A stretch of 64,000 nucleotides of DNA from Opisthorchis felineus. Lineage: Eukaryota > Platyhelminthes > Trematoda > Opisthorchiida > Opisthorchiidae. The notes under the pieces are model-generated. The model was not told where the DNA came from and did no database searches. It saw only the letters and a program-made list of their open reading frames with translations. Numbering within the stretch: position 1 is the stretch's first letter; each line of letters starts with the position of its first letter. Below are positions 32,659-44,834 of this stretch, one piece after another. A program made the position numbers and the translations under genes. Where the stretch lies: the NCBI GenBank assembly GCA_004794785.1, contig SJOL01007698.1:412518-476517 (forward strand). The letters are read 5' to 3'.

Positions 32659-35600
32659 GGTCAGAATGCCTCTGACCGGTGTGATAATGAGATGGAAACG
32701 AAACTTCGGTAAAATTCACGAAAAACTCTTCGTTTGGTTCAAATCCGTTTTTCGTCGCACAGAATAGCTTTGTGGCTCCCTTTTCTGTTTTCCACCTAAT
32801 ACTTGCCGCTGCTCAATAAGTTATTTATTTGGTCGCTTGTCGAAGCTGTCGTTTGAAGAGGGTTCGGAGCGTTACCAACCTCTGAATATCCGTTTTATCG
32901 ATCTTTCCCCAGCGTTTCGTACTTAAAGTAATCTAGAAATAGCTGCTGCTTTTTTTCAGCACAAGCGTGGCTTCTTAATTTTGAAAATCAATATTAACTT
33001 ATCCCTGTCACAACGACCATCAGGTTAAGCATGTGGACAAAACTTCGACGATGGCCTATTTTTCGGACATTTACAGTGCCCGACGGATTGATGGATAGAC
33101 TGAAATTTGCAAGACGAAACTCGGCCTAGCAACCGAGGTGTCCTCTCCAGAACCAGAACTCCATTAACCTCGGCATCGGTGGCTTGGTTGGTGTTGGACA
33201 CAACAGCATGCGTCATATTCTCCGCTGGAATGTAATGTAGTTAATTAGCACGGACTACAAACTGGTTACAAGAAGACTAGTTTTTGACAACCGTCTGTTT
33301 ATTAGGTGCAAACTTGTACACTAATATCGATGCTTGCGTGGTGAACAAGGTTAGTGTCAGAAACACTGGTTTTGTCAATCGATTGACCTGGACTCCCGTA
33401 TGAACTGTTTTCATCTAACCATAGGCCTCCAGCTTGAGGTCATTCACAGGCCGCATCACGTGCGTACTGTGAACAGTTAGTTGTGGTGGTGGTAAGACGT
33501 AATGAGAGCTAGGGATCACATCTCACAGAGATTCGGTTCACTTGTGTTCTCCGTTTATAGTTGCCAGCCTGTGAATGATCAGTCCCCTCTGAGGGCAATC
33601 GCTGTAGTTGTCTACCGTAGTCATCCACCGTGAACAGTACCAAAAATTGGGACAAAATCGCCTTGCTGGTCAGGCGTGAAAGCTGGACATTTAGCGGAAT
33701 TAGTAGTACGCGTTTCGCAAAAGTGCTCGTGTCAAAATTCAAAGTGGTTCCCCTGCCTTCTTTAAGTCGATGATTGACTTCGAGAGAAGGTCACGACTGA
33801 CACCAATGACCCAAATACATCGACCATTGTCGGAATCTGATAACGAAAACCATATTTTCGGTTCACACTACCTAGTCTGATTGCGTTTCCCATCGAATGC
33901 ATTTACAGACTACGCGCACAAAAGTTTCGAACCACTTGGATTGAACAGTGCGACGCAGTTGCGTCGTTCAGTGAGAAATCCATGTTTAGTACGCTTTCAC
34001 GAGTTAGTATGAGATCGAGTTTCAGTTCCTACACAGTTTTGGACTGACACCTTGGATGGGAGTCGAACTCGCAATGCCTCTTCAGTGGCCAGAGTCAATG
34101 TTTCTTGGTATATGAACTGAATCCGACGGAAAACGGTGCTGATAAATTTGTATCAGCTTTCGTAGTTGCAAACAGGTGCGGATTCGGCATGTTTGCTGAT
34201 TCACTTTTATTTTACAGTAACTTGCCAAAACATATCTTTCCTGTTCAATTTACGACCAACGTCTTGGACGGGCTCGCTAGATCAAACAGTCTTGAACAGT
34301 CGAATACGAACAGAGGCACAGTGGTATCAAACGAAGAGTCCAGGTTTAAGTGTTTTTATCTATGAAGTATGGTGTGTATGTGTTCGTGTCCCGAAAGGCT
34401 CAGTTACACAAGACCTTTCACTCATATTGGGTCCAAGCAAGTAAACGAAGAGAGGTCGGTCACGTGGCCCATGAAACAAAATTGCTAGGTCACATGAACT
34501 TTAAATGAAATACATAACTGTTGCATATGGCCTTCAAACACAAGAACCAGTGAGACATTAAGCGCAAATCTAGTACGCTCAATCGACTCGCTTTTCTATG
34601 TACTACATGGCGAACTATATACAGCTGATTCCAGTTTCAAGTTTATGCAGCTCCAAACGAGCAGTCGTTTCTTTTTCTTCCCCGGCGCATCAAAGCGCAA
34701 CCGTCTGTGTCCCCTAATCGCAAACTTCTGTGACCTGATTAGCTGGAGGATAAATACATATGCTGCTAAGATGTATCTCAAAGTTGATCGTGACCAACAT
34801 GGCTTCTCTGGTTGAAAACGGTTACAGGTACACTGGTACTGAACACAAGAGAAACAATCTGCCACGGGCCAATGCCTACTAATAGCCGTGTTCAAGACAG
34901 ATTTATCGATATGGAAACAATAAAGTTCCCCTGTGGAATGGTCGCTTAGCACATACCATGCAGTGAAAGATGTGCATTTACTGTTGGAAATCAAAGTTAA
35001 GAGACTTCCCCTGAATTAGTAGTTATTCGCCTATTTCGCTCCACCCCCCTTTCATTCCTCACTTATAGTGTTGCTGGGCGAAACAGAATATTCACTAATA
35101 AGTAGTGAGTCGTACTTGAGAATCCGCTCCAGAAGGATGATAAACCCCACCAAGCCGGTTATCGGGAAGCTTGAGATATTTTTCTGGTCAGTTCATCGAA
35201 GTGCAGAAGGTTAGTTTAAACGACACGACACACATCCTACTTTGCTCCCAAATAACTTCGTTCTCTCTCATCATTTTTGCCACCAGCTGAAAAAATGAGT
35301 TAGTACAATACACACTCTAGTATCATTTCTGCTACTTTATGGAGGGGTGTGCACATCGACGACCGAAGCAACCTCGATGTCATTTCAAACCACAGTTTTT
35401 AAAGAAGCCGGACTGGAACGAGTAGACTCACTGAAATATGGTGGAAATGATGCTGCGGTTAGGAGCGTTGTACTATCCTGATATGGTTTTTCGGCCCACG
35501 ATGATGATGGTGATGCTCAAACAACCCACTTTCGCTTCGTGTTTGAAGCAGGTATGAAGGTTGCATTTCTAAACGTCTTGACACTCGCACTACTCCATAT

Positions 35601-35749
35601 GACCTGTCTCCATCGTCTGCAAAGCGAACGCAACCTTGGAGACAAGAACTGGTTTTTCCGCCTTGTTAATCCACAAACTTGGGCCCGTTGTCTCATCCGC
35701 ACCGGCGGTACCTGGGCCCTTAACTCAGTTCTCCGATTTCTCAGTCCTC
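32659..35749. other. Unassigned stretch
   Basis: No recognised domain or known repeat. A 16-bp perfect palindrome (CGACGCAGTTGCGTCG) lies at 33951-33966. A possible minus-strand exon is listed at 34596-34980. Confidence 0.35.
34596..34980 (-). CDS. Candidate minus-strand exon
   Basis: The acceptor CTTTGATTTCCAACAG (minus strand) leads into a 128-codon open frame reading KCTSFTAWYVLSDHSTGELY, then CFHIDKSVLNTAISRHWP, then CFSCVQYQCTCNRFQPEKP. The cysteine-rich middle is notable. A second acceptor-like TCTCTTGTGTTCAG lies inside it. The C-terminal third turns basic (GKKKKRLLVW). No family is recognised, and the length alone is compatible with chance. Confidence 0.2.
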
Positions 35750-36190
35750 ATATCGCATTTTCTCACGAATGCGCGCATGCACACACCTGTGTTTGGCACG
35801 CTCATGAGTGTATGCGAAACAACTGACGTCAACCTCACCACTGATTCCCACGTATGTGACAAGTGCAGATCATGAGCTCGGCACAACACACCAACTCAAC
35901 TGAGTCAGGCGATCAGGAGCGCGTAGTGCGCTCCCTCGTCTGAGGTAATGGTACAGACAGACCGGTTGGGCTGGTACCAGTGGAATGTTGACTAGGCGGT
36001 CAGCGCGCAAGGACAAGTGTACTTGCCGAAACCGACGCAAGCCAACTGAAGACCGGTAAGCATCGGTGGCCTTCATGCTCAGCCAAGACGCAGCAGGGAA
36101 CTGACAGCTTTGCCTGTGGCACCGAAAGAAGGGAAAGTTCCCTTCGAAACTGCAAACTCCCGCCAGCAGCATGAGTCAAACAACCTTGTC
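35750..36190 (+). repeat. Repeat B, copy 1
   Basis: A GC-richer dispersed repeat found three times in the window. Shared blocks are CGAATGCGCGCATGCACAC..CTGTGT, ACTGAGTCAGGCGATCAGG, a GGTACAGACAGACCGG block (copies 1 and 2), and a CGGTGGCCTTCATG-type block (copies 1 and 3). All reading frames through it are shadows. It shows no tRNA-like or transposase feature, so its class is unknown. Confidence 0.65.
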
Positions 36191-36639
36191 GGTTGCGGTT
36201 TTTGGGGGCAATTATTGGTTGATCCGCAGCATACTTCATTTCAAGCTCTCCCAGAAAACTTCAAATACAGTTTTCTAACTTCGAAGAATAATTCATAATT
36301 GTTGCTGGAAAGAGCCAGTTCCAACATTTGATCAATCATTAATTTATTTCACTGAATTATTGTGACGCAGTTTTTTTGGAAGAGAAAAAATGTATCTGTC
36401 TTCGGCCCCTGTACAGGATTTCGTAGTGCCATTCGACTCAGGATATGGTCCAAAACAAGACATGGAGTTTCTGTTGACCGTCTATGGCCACCACAGCAAT
36501 GATTCGCATTTCTGGAGCGTCAGCACTTTTGTCTGCTATTGCTTGACAAGCCCTAGTGACGGATGACGCCAGATCTATTGGGAGAAGCGAAGTGAACGTG
36601 CGAAAATGGAAAACGATACCTTAAGCTTTAGACGCAACA

Positions 36640-36895
36640 CAACTCATAAGTTAGCCGAAAAATCTTCGACAGTCCACGACCACTTTCACCCTTCTTGGAA
36701 CTCATCAGGTAAGTGCAGTCCCCGAGTTTCCGTCAACCTTATGTTCCACTTGAACCCGAATCTGAATTTTGAAACGGCCTGGTGCAGCACATTCATTTGA
36801 AGCGGACCATAATAAACGAGAGATTCAGCTGGATTCGGTTGAGTCTCGTGAAAAGACCAAATTCGTGTGCAAATGAGAGTATTTGTCGAAATACC
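36640..36895. repeat. Repeat A, head-to-head copy, decayed ribozyme
   Basis: At 36640-36765 block a lies on the minus strand with its hammerhead. At 36770-36895 block b lies on the plus strand. In the ribozyme, CTGATGA and GAAA survive, but stem II is reduced to wobble pairs (GTTC/GGGT), stem III lost its palindrome (AGTGGT), and stem I has two mismatches, so cleavage is unlikely. Confidence 0.75.
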
Positions 36896-37169
36896 TTGAC
36901 ATGTTTTCACTTGATAGGATGATAGGCCTAACTAAAACTTTCAAGGTTATCAGTGGTCACAAGAAAATGAGCCTTGGAGCATGTTTGTCTTTCGAAGACA
37001 AACTAACCTCAGAGGATACAAGTGGACACTCACTGAACAGACACTCATGCAGGACTGTTGGTGAACAGCGTCCTTTCCGCTGCAGGTCGCCGCCCACAAA
37101 ATCAGGATAGATCAGCGGTAAAGTCGAGTTAGCGAAGTGACTCATCCGCTCCGAGTTGGGGTTTCACAT

Positions 37170-37430
37170 GGACTTGTGCAGAAAACAGACGGGAAAATTC
37201 CCCTCAGTCATTCGCTTGTTCCACTCAGCCGGTCTGTCTGTACCATATCCCTCAAACAGTCGGATGCACCGTGCCCTCCTGATCGCCTGACTCATTTGCT
37301 GTCTGCTCTTGCTTATCACAAGCAAACCCCGGGGTGAAAGTCGACGGCGATCGTTCCCCACGCACTGATACGTGCGCCAAACACAGGTGTGCGCGTGCGC
37401 ACAATCGTGCGATGTGCGGCGTGCGCATTG
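37170..37430 (-). repeat. Repeat B, copy 2
   Basis: Reverse-complement copy of the repeat at 35750. It shares the GCACACCTGTGTTTGGC block, GAGTCAGGCGATCAGGAG and GGTACAGACAGACCGG. It lies 1 kb from copy 1 in the opposite orientation, with a repeat A copy between them. Confidence 0.65.
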
Positions 37431-39204
37431 GATGACCGCGGAACTGAGCCAAGAGCTCGGGTGGTGAAGGTGGGTTGGAAATAGCGGACCAAACAGTGTA
37501 GTGACCACAGCATGGTAGATATTGCTACAACAAACAGCAGCCAGTTACCACGGCAACTGGAGCAGCCCTGGGTAGACTGGATCAGGTGGACTTAAGTGCA
37601 CCTACCCCACTTACTGTCTTGACACGGGGCACACTACGCTTACTGAAAGGCGCAACGAACACTAAAAGTGTGGGGGCAGGGTATTTCATCAATCGGGTGT
37701 GACATCAGCAGACTAAATTGTATGACCAAGCGGCCTGTCGTGGTGACACTATGTTTTTGAATTTTACACCCTTTCGGTTGTGAGCCTGTCAGATCTCTCT
37801 AGCTTATGATTTGACGGTTCTTTATTTTAGTCACGAGCGCGAGCTGTGTGGTTTGGGAACGCCATTCTAAACGGGTCACCAGTGCCACTTGACTGCTGAT
37901 CCCTCTTAGCTCATGCATATACAATTAAAGCTATGAGGCGATTGCAGCCGAATCCCGCACACAAATTAAGAACGGCTGTCTTTTTAGCATGTTGCCATTT
38001 CTTCTGTTCTACACTGGACCGATTGACCCGCAAGCTGATTGAAAGTGTTCAACACACACTCTCTGAAAGCATAGTTAGCGCGCAAAAGAAACACAAACTA
38101 TCCAAAATCATTGATGACTCGTGTAGACTGATTCAAACCTAAGAACCAACACTCAGTTGTTCAGCAGTGGGTGACTTCAGAATCTCGATTCCACCCTGAA
38201 CCTCTGAAACCTCCTGAGGGCGGTGTTCCCTCCTTGTTGAGAACCACTGATCTAACTAGCTTTCCAAATCTCAGACTTAAACTACGAAAAATAGAATGCA
38301 GTCAGGCAGTACTGAAAACATGTGTGGTAAACCGTGAGTCTCTGACAGGTCCCATCGTGTTCAATGTTTATTTTCCCCTGCTGAGACACTCATCGGAAGG
38401 CACAATCAAGTAAAAGGTCTAAAACTGGATCAAGATATGTGCACCATATTGATCCGGGTTCATCCGAAGACAAAATAACACACGTTCTTTTGAGGCTGAG
38501 ACAAGATAAAAAGTCACACTACTCGTGTGTGCTTCACATGTGTTCGCTAGTTCACCCTCTGGTTTGACCTGTTCTGGTTTTCACATCTAATGTAACACGT
38601 GATTTATGGGTCATTCCATACCGTGTGCCATGTGTATCGATCCGCAGTTTTTTAGGTACGTCACGATAGAACGAAGCTATGCACATTGTGGTGCGTATGC
38701 CTGGGCTCACACGCGCTTCTCGCAGTCTCACACCAGCTGTTTCAAAAAAGGGATATACATCTGCCAAAGGAAGAAAGGCAACCACATTGATTTCATTCGA
38801 CATGCACTGTAGAATGGAATATGCATTGAAATAATACGCCGGAATAATTTCAAATTCCAGGTACAGTGAATATGCCCTGGAAACCTATTGAGAAACGTCC
38901 CTCACGGTGGGAAGCCGCCGGTTCTTCATTGACTACTCATTAAGCTGACCACCATCTGGCTTTGTCGTAATGATAACCATACAATCATACGAAAAGTCTT
39001 CATTAACAGACAGAAATATTAAGCTAGACCCAGGAGAACTACGCAGAAATTCATCATTTTATTGTATCTCTTCGTCCGGCAAAAGCGTTTGCAATCGCTG
39101 CACATATAGGTTAAAACTCTGTAAATACGGTGTACTTTACCTAGCTTCCTGCAGACGCCATCGATGCTGTTTCTTCTGTTTGTTGTTATTACTTCTACTG
39201 CTGC

Positions 39205-39227
39205 TAATAATAATAATAATAATAATA
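39205..39227 (+). repeat. TAA trinucleotide microsatellite
   Basis: About seven tandem TAA units followed by an AT-rich degenerate tail up to 39240. The leucine/isoleucine-rich frames on both strands here are low-complexity artefacts. Confidence 0.88.
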
Positions 39228-39300
39228 TTAAAAACAATAATAGTGACGGTGATGATGACTGTGACATTTTATTGACGACACTAATAATGACGCAATCAAA

Positions 39301-39331
39301 CTAGCCACTCTTGGAACGTTAGAGTGGCTAG
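39301..39331. repeat. Perfect 11-bp stem hairpin
   Basis: CTAGCCACTCT (39301-39311) and AGAGTGGCTAG (39321-39331) are exact reverse complements around a nine-base loop. The stem is too short for a microRNA precursor. It may be the core of a decayed inverted-repeat element. Confidence 0.8.
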
Positions 39332-41079
39332 TAGCTACCTAAAAACGGAGTTATGAGAAGTGTATTAGTAGCATGTTGTCCACGAAACTTTCCGGAGAGT
39401 TTTATAACATTTTCGACCTGCAATATCCTTGAGGAAGGATTTCGGCATATCTCGTAAGGTCATTTGTGCACAAGACTACAATTATCCAGGCTGTGTGCTG
39501 CTTACGCAACTGCGCTACAGACTCCATATCAGGGCCGAAAAAATTAAATCTGTAGCTTCTATCAGGAGAGGTTAATTACTCCACACTGATTTGTTTGCTG
39601 AAGGTCTGAGCGCAGCTCAAATAGATCAGCAACACTATTAGCAAACCAAAGATCCGGGTTGATCCACGAAGTCGTCATGAGTGGCTTTGTTTTAAAGTCT
39701 ACTAAAAGTTTCAAGCTTACATGAAGATTTTCTATCAGATCAAAAACACGTGTTAGTGGGCCATATTATCCCACAACTGTACTACTTTGCCAAAAAGTGT
39801 CTAGACTTTTCGGCGGGACATCAATGACGCTGGTATCTGCTCCATTTGGTGTGTGTACCAATAGTGTGACGTCACGGCAGTAGAACGAAACTGGCCCACA
39901 AAACGGTCGCATGCGAGACACGTGAACAACCACGCCTAGAGGTTGGTTCTGATCAAAGTAGGATTATTTCGCCAGGCTATGTGACTTCGAAAAGCTAGGA
40001 AGTTTTAAAGGTCAAAAAAGTGAATTTGCGAATGTGATGCGAATACCACAAGGAACTGGACCAACAGACCAAAGCAAGATGGATGAAATAGAAGAAACTT
40101 GGAAACGCTCTTCTTTCAAACTGGTTTACACTGTTCGTATGTCCTGAACATTCGATACATTTGGGTCTTCTGTTGCAGTGATCCCCTCCATATCAGTTAT
40201 CTCATATAACTGCTGTTTTCACGTCCAATTTCAGGGCTTTGAAAATCCGAATTTCGACTTTCGCTTGCCAAAATGCATTATCTCTTGGTTCACCCAGGTT
40301 TGCTGCGACTAACGTTCGCGATAAAGTCTACTGCACAGTCAGTTTGTGACCATAGTTCAATTTGTTTCCTACCATCATCTGCGAGGTTTTACGTTGCTAT
40401 TCCGCGGCCTCTCTGCATTTTTAATGAGTTTTTTACACAGTACATACGATAGATCCGAAGGTCAACAACAATGCCACCAAAGTCAAATTTGACCAGCAAT
40501 CTGGTGTGGTTAGAGGATTAGACAGTACACTGACAGCGTTTGGTGAACCCTGGTGGTCGTAAGCTTTCATTGACGAGGTAGAGGCATTTCCAGAGACTCC
40601 AACGTGACTCATCACTGCTTCATCGTTTAAGGTCTTTAGGTATGATTAAATAATCTCTGATCTTTTGTGATCAGTCAACATTTTCTAAGTAACATAAGGT
40701 TCTTTGACGGCGAACTACGCGCGGCCCAAACGTTTACCAAAGAAGGATGTTATGAGGGCAAAGACTTTCCTTTTGCTGATCCTGTAACGATTGTTCCAAC
40801 AAGGGGCTATGGCGCTTCCATGTTGTTGCTCCCAGCCGACCTGACTCTACGCTCATCCATTCATGGGGCTTGTGTTTGGAACGTCTATTTGGTTGGTTGA
40901 CTGTCCTCACATCCGGCAATTCCGATGGTTGCTTGAGCTGACCTCATCTGGAAAACGGTTTCCTAACAAACCATTCAAACCAAATTCGGTGAAAATGAGA
41001 GTATCTGCTCAGTTACTTCTGGGATAAGTCATAAGAAGATTTGTTAAGAAGGATTTCGTAGATCTTGAGATTAGAAATC

Positions 41080-41180
41080 CCAGTACACGAAGCATGGAGA
41101 CGGACTCGAACAACCGACCTCCCGGACTGGTGAGCTCCCAACTGGGTTATCGAGGGTATTCGCTCTCCATCACGCTGATT
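41080..41180 (-). repeat. tRNA-like relic, possibly SINE head
   Basis: On the minus strand TAACCCAGTTGGGAGC resembles a polymerase III A box region and TTGTTCGAGTCCG a B box, about the right distance apart for a tRNA. CCGGGAGGTCG between them is shared with the SINE copies at 6031 and 60965. No intact tRNA fold or coding anticodon can be assigned. Confidence 0.4.
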
Positions 41181-42926
41181 CGTCATACCCCTACCTAATG
41201 GAATAACAGCCGAAAGCCCGCAGTGCTGTAAATTCATACTACGTGTACCTGGACTTTGTACCTCTCAATCGACTAAATCCCCTTCTAATTGCTGATAATT
41301 TACTTCAACGTCTTTTGGGTACTTGGACGATATCAGCGTACGGCCCATTGTAAGAATCACGCAGAGAGTTCGCTAATGACACTGGGAGATATAAGATGAT
41401 ATTCCTTCAGGCAGAGAAGTAGTGAATTAGAAGTGAACTTCAGTTGCATGGACTCGAAAGCGGGTGGGTGTGCTCCACAGCCCAGTCGAAGAAGCACCCG
41501 TCCAATAAGTGAGAGGTAGGTGGTTCACCATGCGTGCGTTTTGGTCTTCTCACTTCAAGTTCTACACCTGAATCTCTCAACCCAGTTTTGGTTGGTTGGT
41601 CAGACTGCATGTGTGTCATCTATCGCTGTCCTACAGAATGGAGAGGGACAGACACTTGGACAGATCGATCTGGTTTGTATGACCCCACATGAACTAAGAG
41701 TTTACCTGAATCGCCACTGTCTAACCTTCCACCTCCAAATCCAATCTGGCATCACCCAAAGTAACTGCTATTTTTTTACTTGGCTGGTGTGACAAATCAA
41801 ACAGTTGTGTAGTCGAGACAAGCGGCATATGAGAAAGGTGTCAGCCGAGACTGAACGAACTCAGTGGAACTGCAAACTGCTGAGTTATAGGTGATTTTGT
41901 CTAGCCGACTCAATCACCAGAAAGCCCGGAATCAATGTGCGTACGTTACAGACAAAGACAGCGCACAGCAACAGTTCATGCTGAGGAATGTAAAACAGTT
42001 AGCGGAGCAACACTCACATCTGAGATGAGCTCAGGTCACAAATCGTAGCCGCGGAAGTCATGCACAGCTTTCGTGTTACTCACGAAAGTGTTGGAGATGC
42101 AAACGGATGGGTCATTGTCGGGTGCCCCATTGAAAAGTACGGACAAGTACAGCATGGCAGTACAAGATCGCAAAGCTGTCGATTCAATTTCAGTGAGTAA
42201 TTGTTTAACGTGCGTCACAGACTCAGCTGTTTGAACAGAAGGTTAACAGTCGAACTTAGGGACTGGAAGTGACAGGCCACCTAGGACGGATCGAATGTTA
42301 GACTCCAAAAGGGATCCAAGGAACAGTGGCGTTACTTTTTGGGTTCATTAGTAACCTCAATTATCTGAATGTTATTATCCCGGGGAAGTGAAGGCAGGAA
42401 GCGCGTAGAAACGATCAGGCTGACTATGATTGGTAAACGTAACAAGAAGGACGAGAAAACATCCAACGTTCTCAGAGCAGTCGATGCCACCCACAAATTC
42501 GGTTTGGGCTCTCACGTGCCATCTAAAAACGTACTTTGGTTTGGACGTGTCTTATTAAGGTAACGACCACCCCAAGGTGTGAAGACGCACCACTTTTATG
42601 GGGCCTCCTAGTAATGTGATCGAGAAGACTATGCAAGCGACTGTGAAGAGAATAGCAGCCATTTGCTATCAACGTTTACTGAGAAGCTTCTAGATATGTA
42701 GATTAATTAACTTTCTTGAATTATACTCACGAAGTTGTCGATACTCCCCTTATTCAAAACGGTTTTCTAAAAGAAGATACGCTCGTTACAGGTTGCAAAA
42801 AGTGCAACAATTCCATTGAACAGAAGTACAGCTTCGCTACCACGACAGTCGTGCTCCCCGTACATAATCAGTTTCTGTTAGAGCAGTGCCAGATAAACCA
42901 GCTCATCTTGTGCTATCAAGGGTGTT

Positions 42927-43095
42927 GCAAGAGTTCGGCAAATAAATCTGTATAGCGCGAGACAGCCTTGGATCAAGGTCGAATAGTGCCTTTGAAAATA
43001 TAGCGCGAGGTCTCTGTATTTTCGCTTGTTTGCAATAAAGTTGTTGTGTTCCTTGTCGGCGAGTCTTTTTTCGGCACTAGGCACTGGAGCGGGGA
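42927..43095 (+). repeat. Possible solo LTR or retroelement 3' end
   Basis: The stretch begins near TGTTGCAAGAGTTCGG. It carries a polyadenylation-type signal (GCAATAAAG) followed within a few bases by a GT-rich stretch (TTGTTGTGTTCC), and ends near GGCACTAGGCACTGGAGCG. This layout resembles the R-U5 part of a long terminal repeat. No second copy, primer-binding site that I can match to a tRNA, or gag-pol sequence is present, so this is tentative. Confidence 0.25.
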
Positions 43096-43139
43096 CAGCA
43101 GTCAGATACGACAGTTTGCATACCAAATTTTAACAGGAT

Positions 43140-43330
43140 CCAAGTTTTAACAGGAGATTCAAGTGAGTCCCAACTGAATCTCTTGTTTATGATACTCTTC
43201 AACTAAATGTACTGCACATGGTTCACCTCGAGTTCCCTTGTGGTGCGGTATTTGAGATATTGTGGTACTTTTCTTGAAGGTTACTCAACAGCCTTGTGAG
43301 TAGTCACCTTCAAGGTGTTGCAAGAACTTT
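43140..43330 (-). repeat. Repeat A, degenerate copy without ribozyme
   Basis: Block b is recognisable on the minus strand (TGAATCTCTTGTTTATGATA, TCTTCAACTAAATG, then a TTTGAGATATTGTGGTAC region). It is followed by pieces of the block a edge (GTTACTCAACAGCC, CTTGTGAGTAGT). The hammerhead is gone. Confidence 0.65.
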
Positions 43331-43801
43331 TTTCACATCCACTGTAATACACGCTTCGGATAGATTGTGACTTTATTGACTTCATTTTGCGACACCCACA
43401 AACGAATCTACCAACTGCCTAACTAACACGCCGATCATCAGTGACGCACACCACATCACTTCACTACAAAGCCACGCAGTGCTGATGTCACCACGTGACC
43501 ACGTGGGTTCAATTTTTGGCACACGGAGTGGATAAATTGGGTTTAACAGCTACACTGACCATGCGCCTCATGTTATCTTCAAGAAGATAACTTCTGAGAC
43601 GAGATAAAAGACACATTTTGGGTGGACCACTAGCCTCATTTGCCAACCAGGTACTCTACTGGCTGAGCTTCAAGGGCTTTTGCTCCGTCACATTTGTGTA
43701 CTGAGACTTCACACATGATTCACCCATGCATCCAGACTTCTCATTTCAAACCCCAGTCCAATTTCTAACAACTTAAACAAAAGTTAACCACACCGCTGTT
43801 C

Positions 43802-44022
43802 AGCCGCTCGTGGCCGAACGGCTAAGTTTTCAACTACTGACCAGAGGGTTGCAGGTTCGAAACTCCCTGGAGTTTCGTGAAATGCGCACTGCCGATGATT
43901 CCCAATAAGGATGAAACAACTGTACAGTGCTTTATAGCTTTTTAGCATAGACTGCCTTCAATGACAGGACGAAATCTAAAATGAAAATGACCAAATTTCC
44001 TTACTCTACCATCAATTTAGGC
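43802..44022 (+). mobile_element. tRNA-derived SINE, copy 2 (best head)
   Basis: The head has a good polymerase III A box (GTGGCCGAACGGCTAAG) and B box (GGTTCGAAACTCC) with tRNA-Leu/Ser-like spacing. It is followed by CCCTGGAGTTTCGTGA, a GCGCACTGC block and a unique body ending near TCAATTTAG. Direct comparison with copies 1 and 3 defines the family. It encodes no protein and would depend on another element for movement. The 61-codon frame starting at 43981 lies partly in its tail. Confidence 0.75.
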
Positions 44023-44538
44023 GAAAACCTTTTGGACATGAGCGTCTGGTCCACTGTGGAAGTCACACACAAATCCACTGATGGTGTTGACAGATGTAAC
44101 CCAATAGACAATGGCCGTGTGAATCACTTGTGTGAATTTTACTTGCACAGGAACAGTGGACAATAAGCGTCCCTGGTAGCTAGTTTGCTGGTACATAGAG
44201 GAATAACTTTTACCAACATTCGCTTATCCAAACATACAGTTTTTGTCAGCAGTTGGAGCATACCTGCAGATGTACCTGAGATAGTCTGAATTTTTCCTGT
44301 GAGAATCACGAGCTCTACAGTCGCGTTCTTTTTCACACGATGTGAACAGACTTTGGAGTAGGCAGTTTCACCCTCCTGGAAGTGTTCACTTTTAGAGGTC
44401 ATATCACTCTCCTCAGTGAGGTCATATTAAGAGTGCACTTACGGTTCTTTCAATGTAATATGATAAACTCAAATCCGAAACTGAGTTTAGGAGGAAATGG
44501 GTGAATACCTGTCACCCTTTCTTGCTACCTTTCTCTAG

Positions 44539-44834
44539 AAAAGAAGCTCATTCAATGTCAGTGCCTCCGAAGAATAGATTACCTGTTCGTTGCGGTCCAG
44601 TTACAGGACGAAGGAGGCATTACCCCAGATACTGCTCAAATGAATTGCATTGTTACACAATCCTCTCTGCGCGCTCATCTCTCGACACAGATTCTAGTTC
44701 AGTGGATTGCTGACAACATCAAACTAGTTACCGGAGTGAATCCAGCTGTCGCCGTTACCGGTGATCTCGGTCCATGCTGCTGTAGCACGGTTTCCTCGTG
44801 TAAAAAGAGTAGTTCTATGAAAACTTGGAAATAA
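44539..44834 (+). CDS. Candidate terminal exon
   Basis: A long pyrimidine tract (CCCTTTCTTGCTACCTTTCT, then CTAG) makes a strong acceptor. The following frame is open to a TAA at 44832-44834, 98 codons, starting with two bases of a split codon. It reads KKLIQCQCLRRIDYLFVAVQ, then LQDEGGITPDTAQMNC, then HLSTQILVQWIADNIKLVTG, then VNPAVAVTGDLGP and a cysteine/serine-rich end. The text looks like real protein, but I do not recognise a family. An internal donor (near GTTACCG-GTGATC) could end it earlier. Confidence 0.38.

Larger units (their letters stand above)
37431..42926. other. Unassigned stretch with minor sequence features
   Basis: No coding domain recognised. It contains a TAA microsatellite (39205-39227), a strong hairpin (39301-39331), and a tRNA-like relic on the minus strand (41080-41180). 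Confidence 0.35.

Noticed and set aside
34040..34110. tRNA-like B box on the minus strand (GAGTTCGACTCCC)
   Set aside because: No matching A box or cloverleaf could be found around it, so it is not called as a tRNA or SINE.
38970..39275. 101-codon frame rich in leucine and isoleucine
   Set aside because: The hydrophobic part is the translation of the TAA microsatellite and its AT-rich tail.
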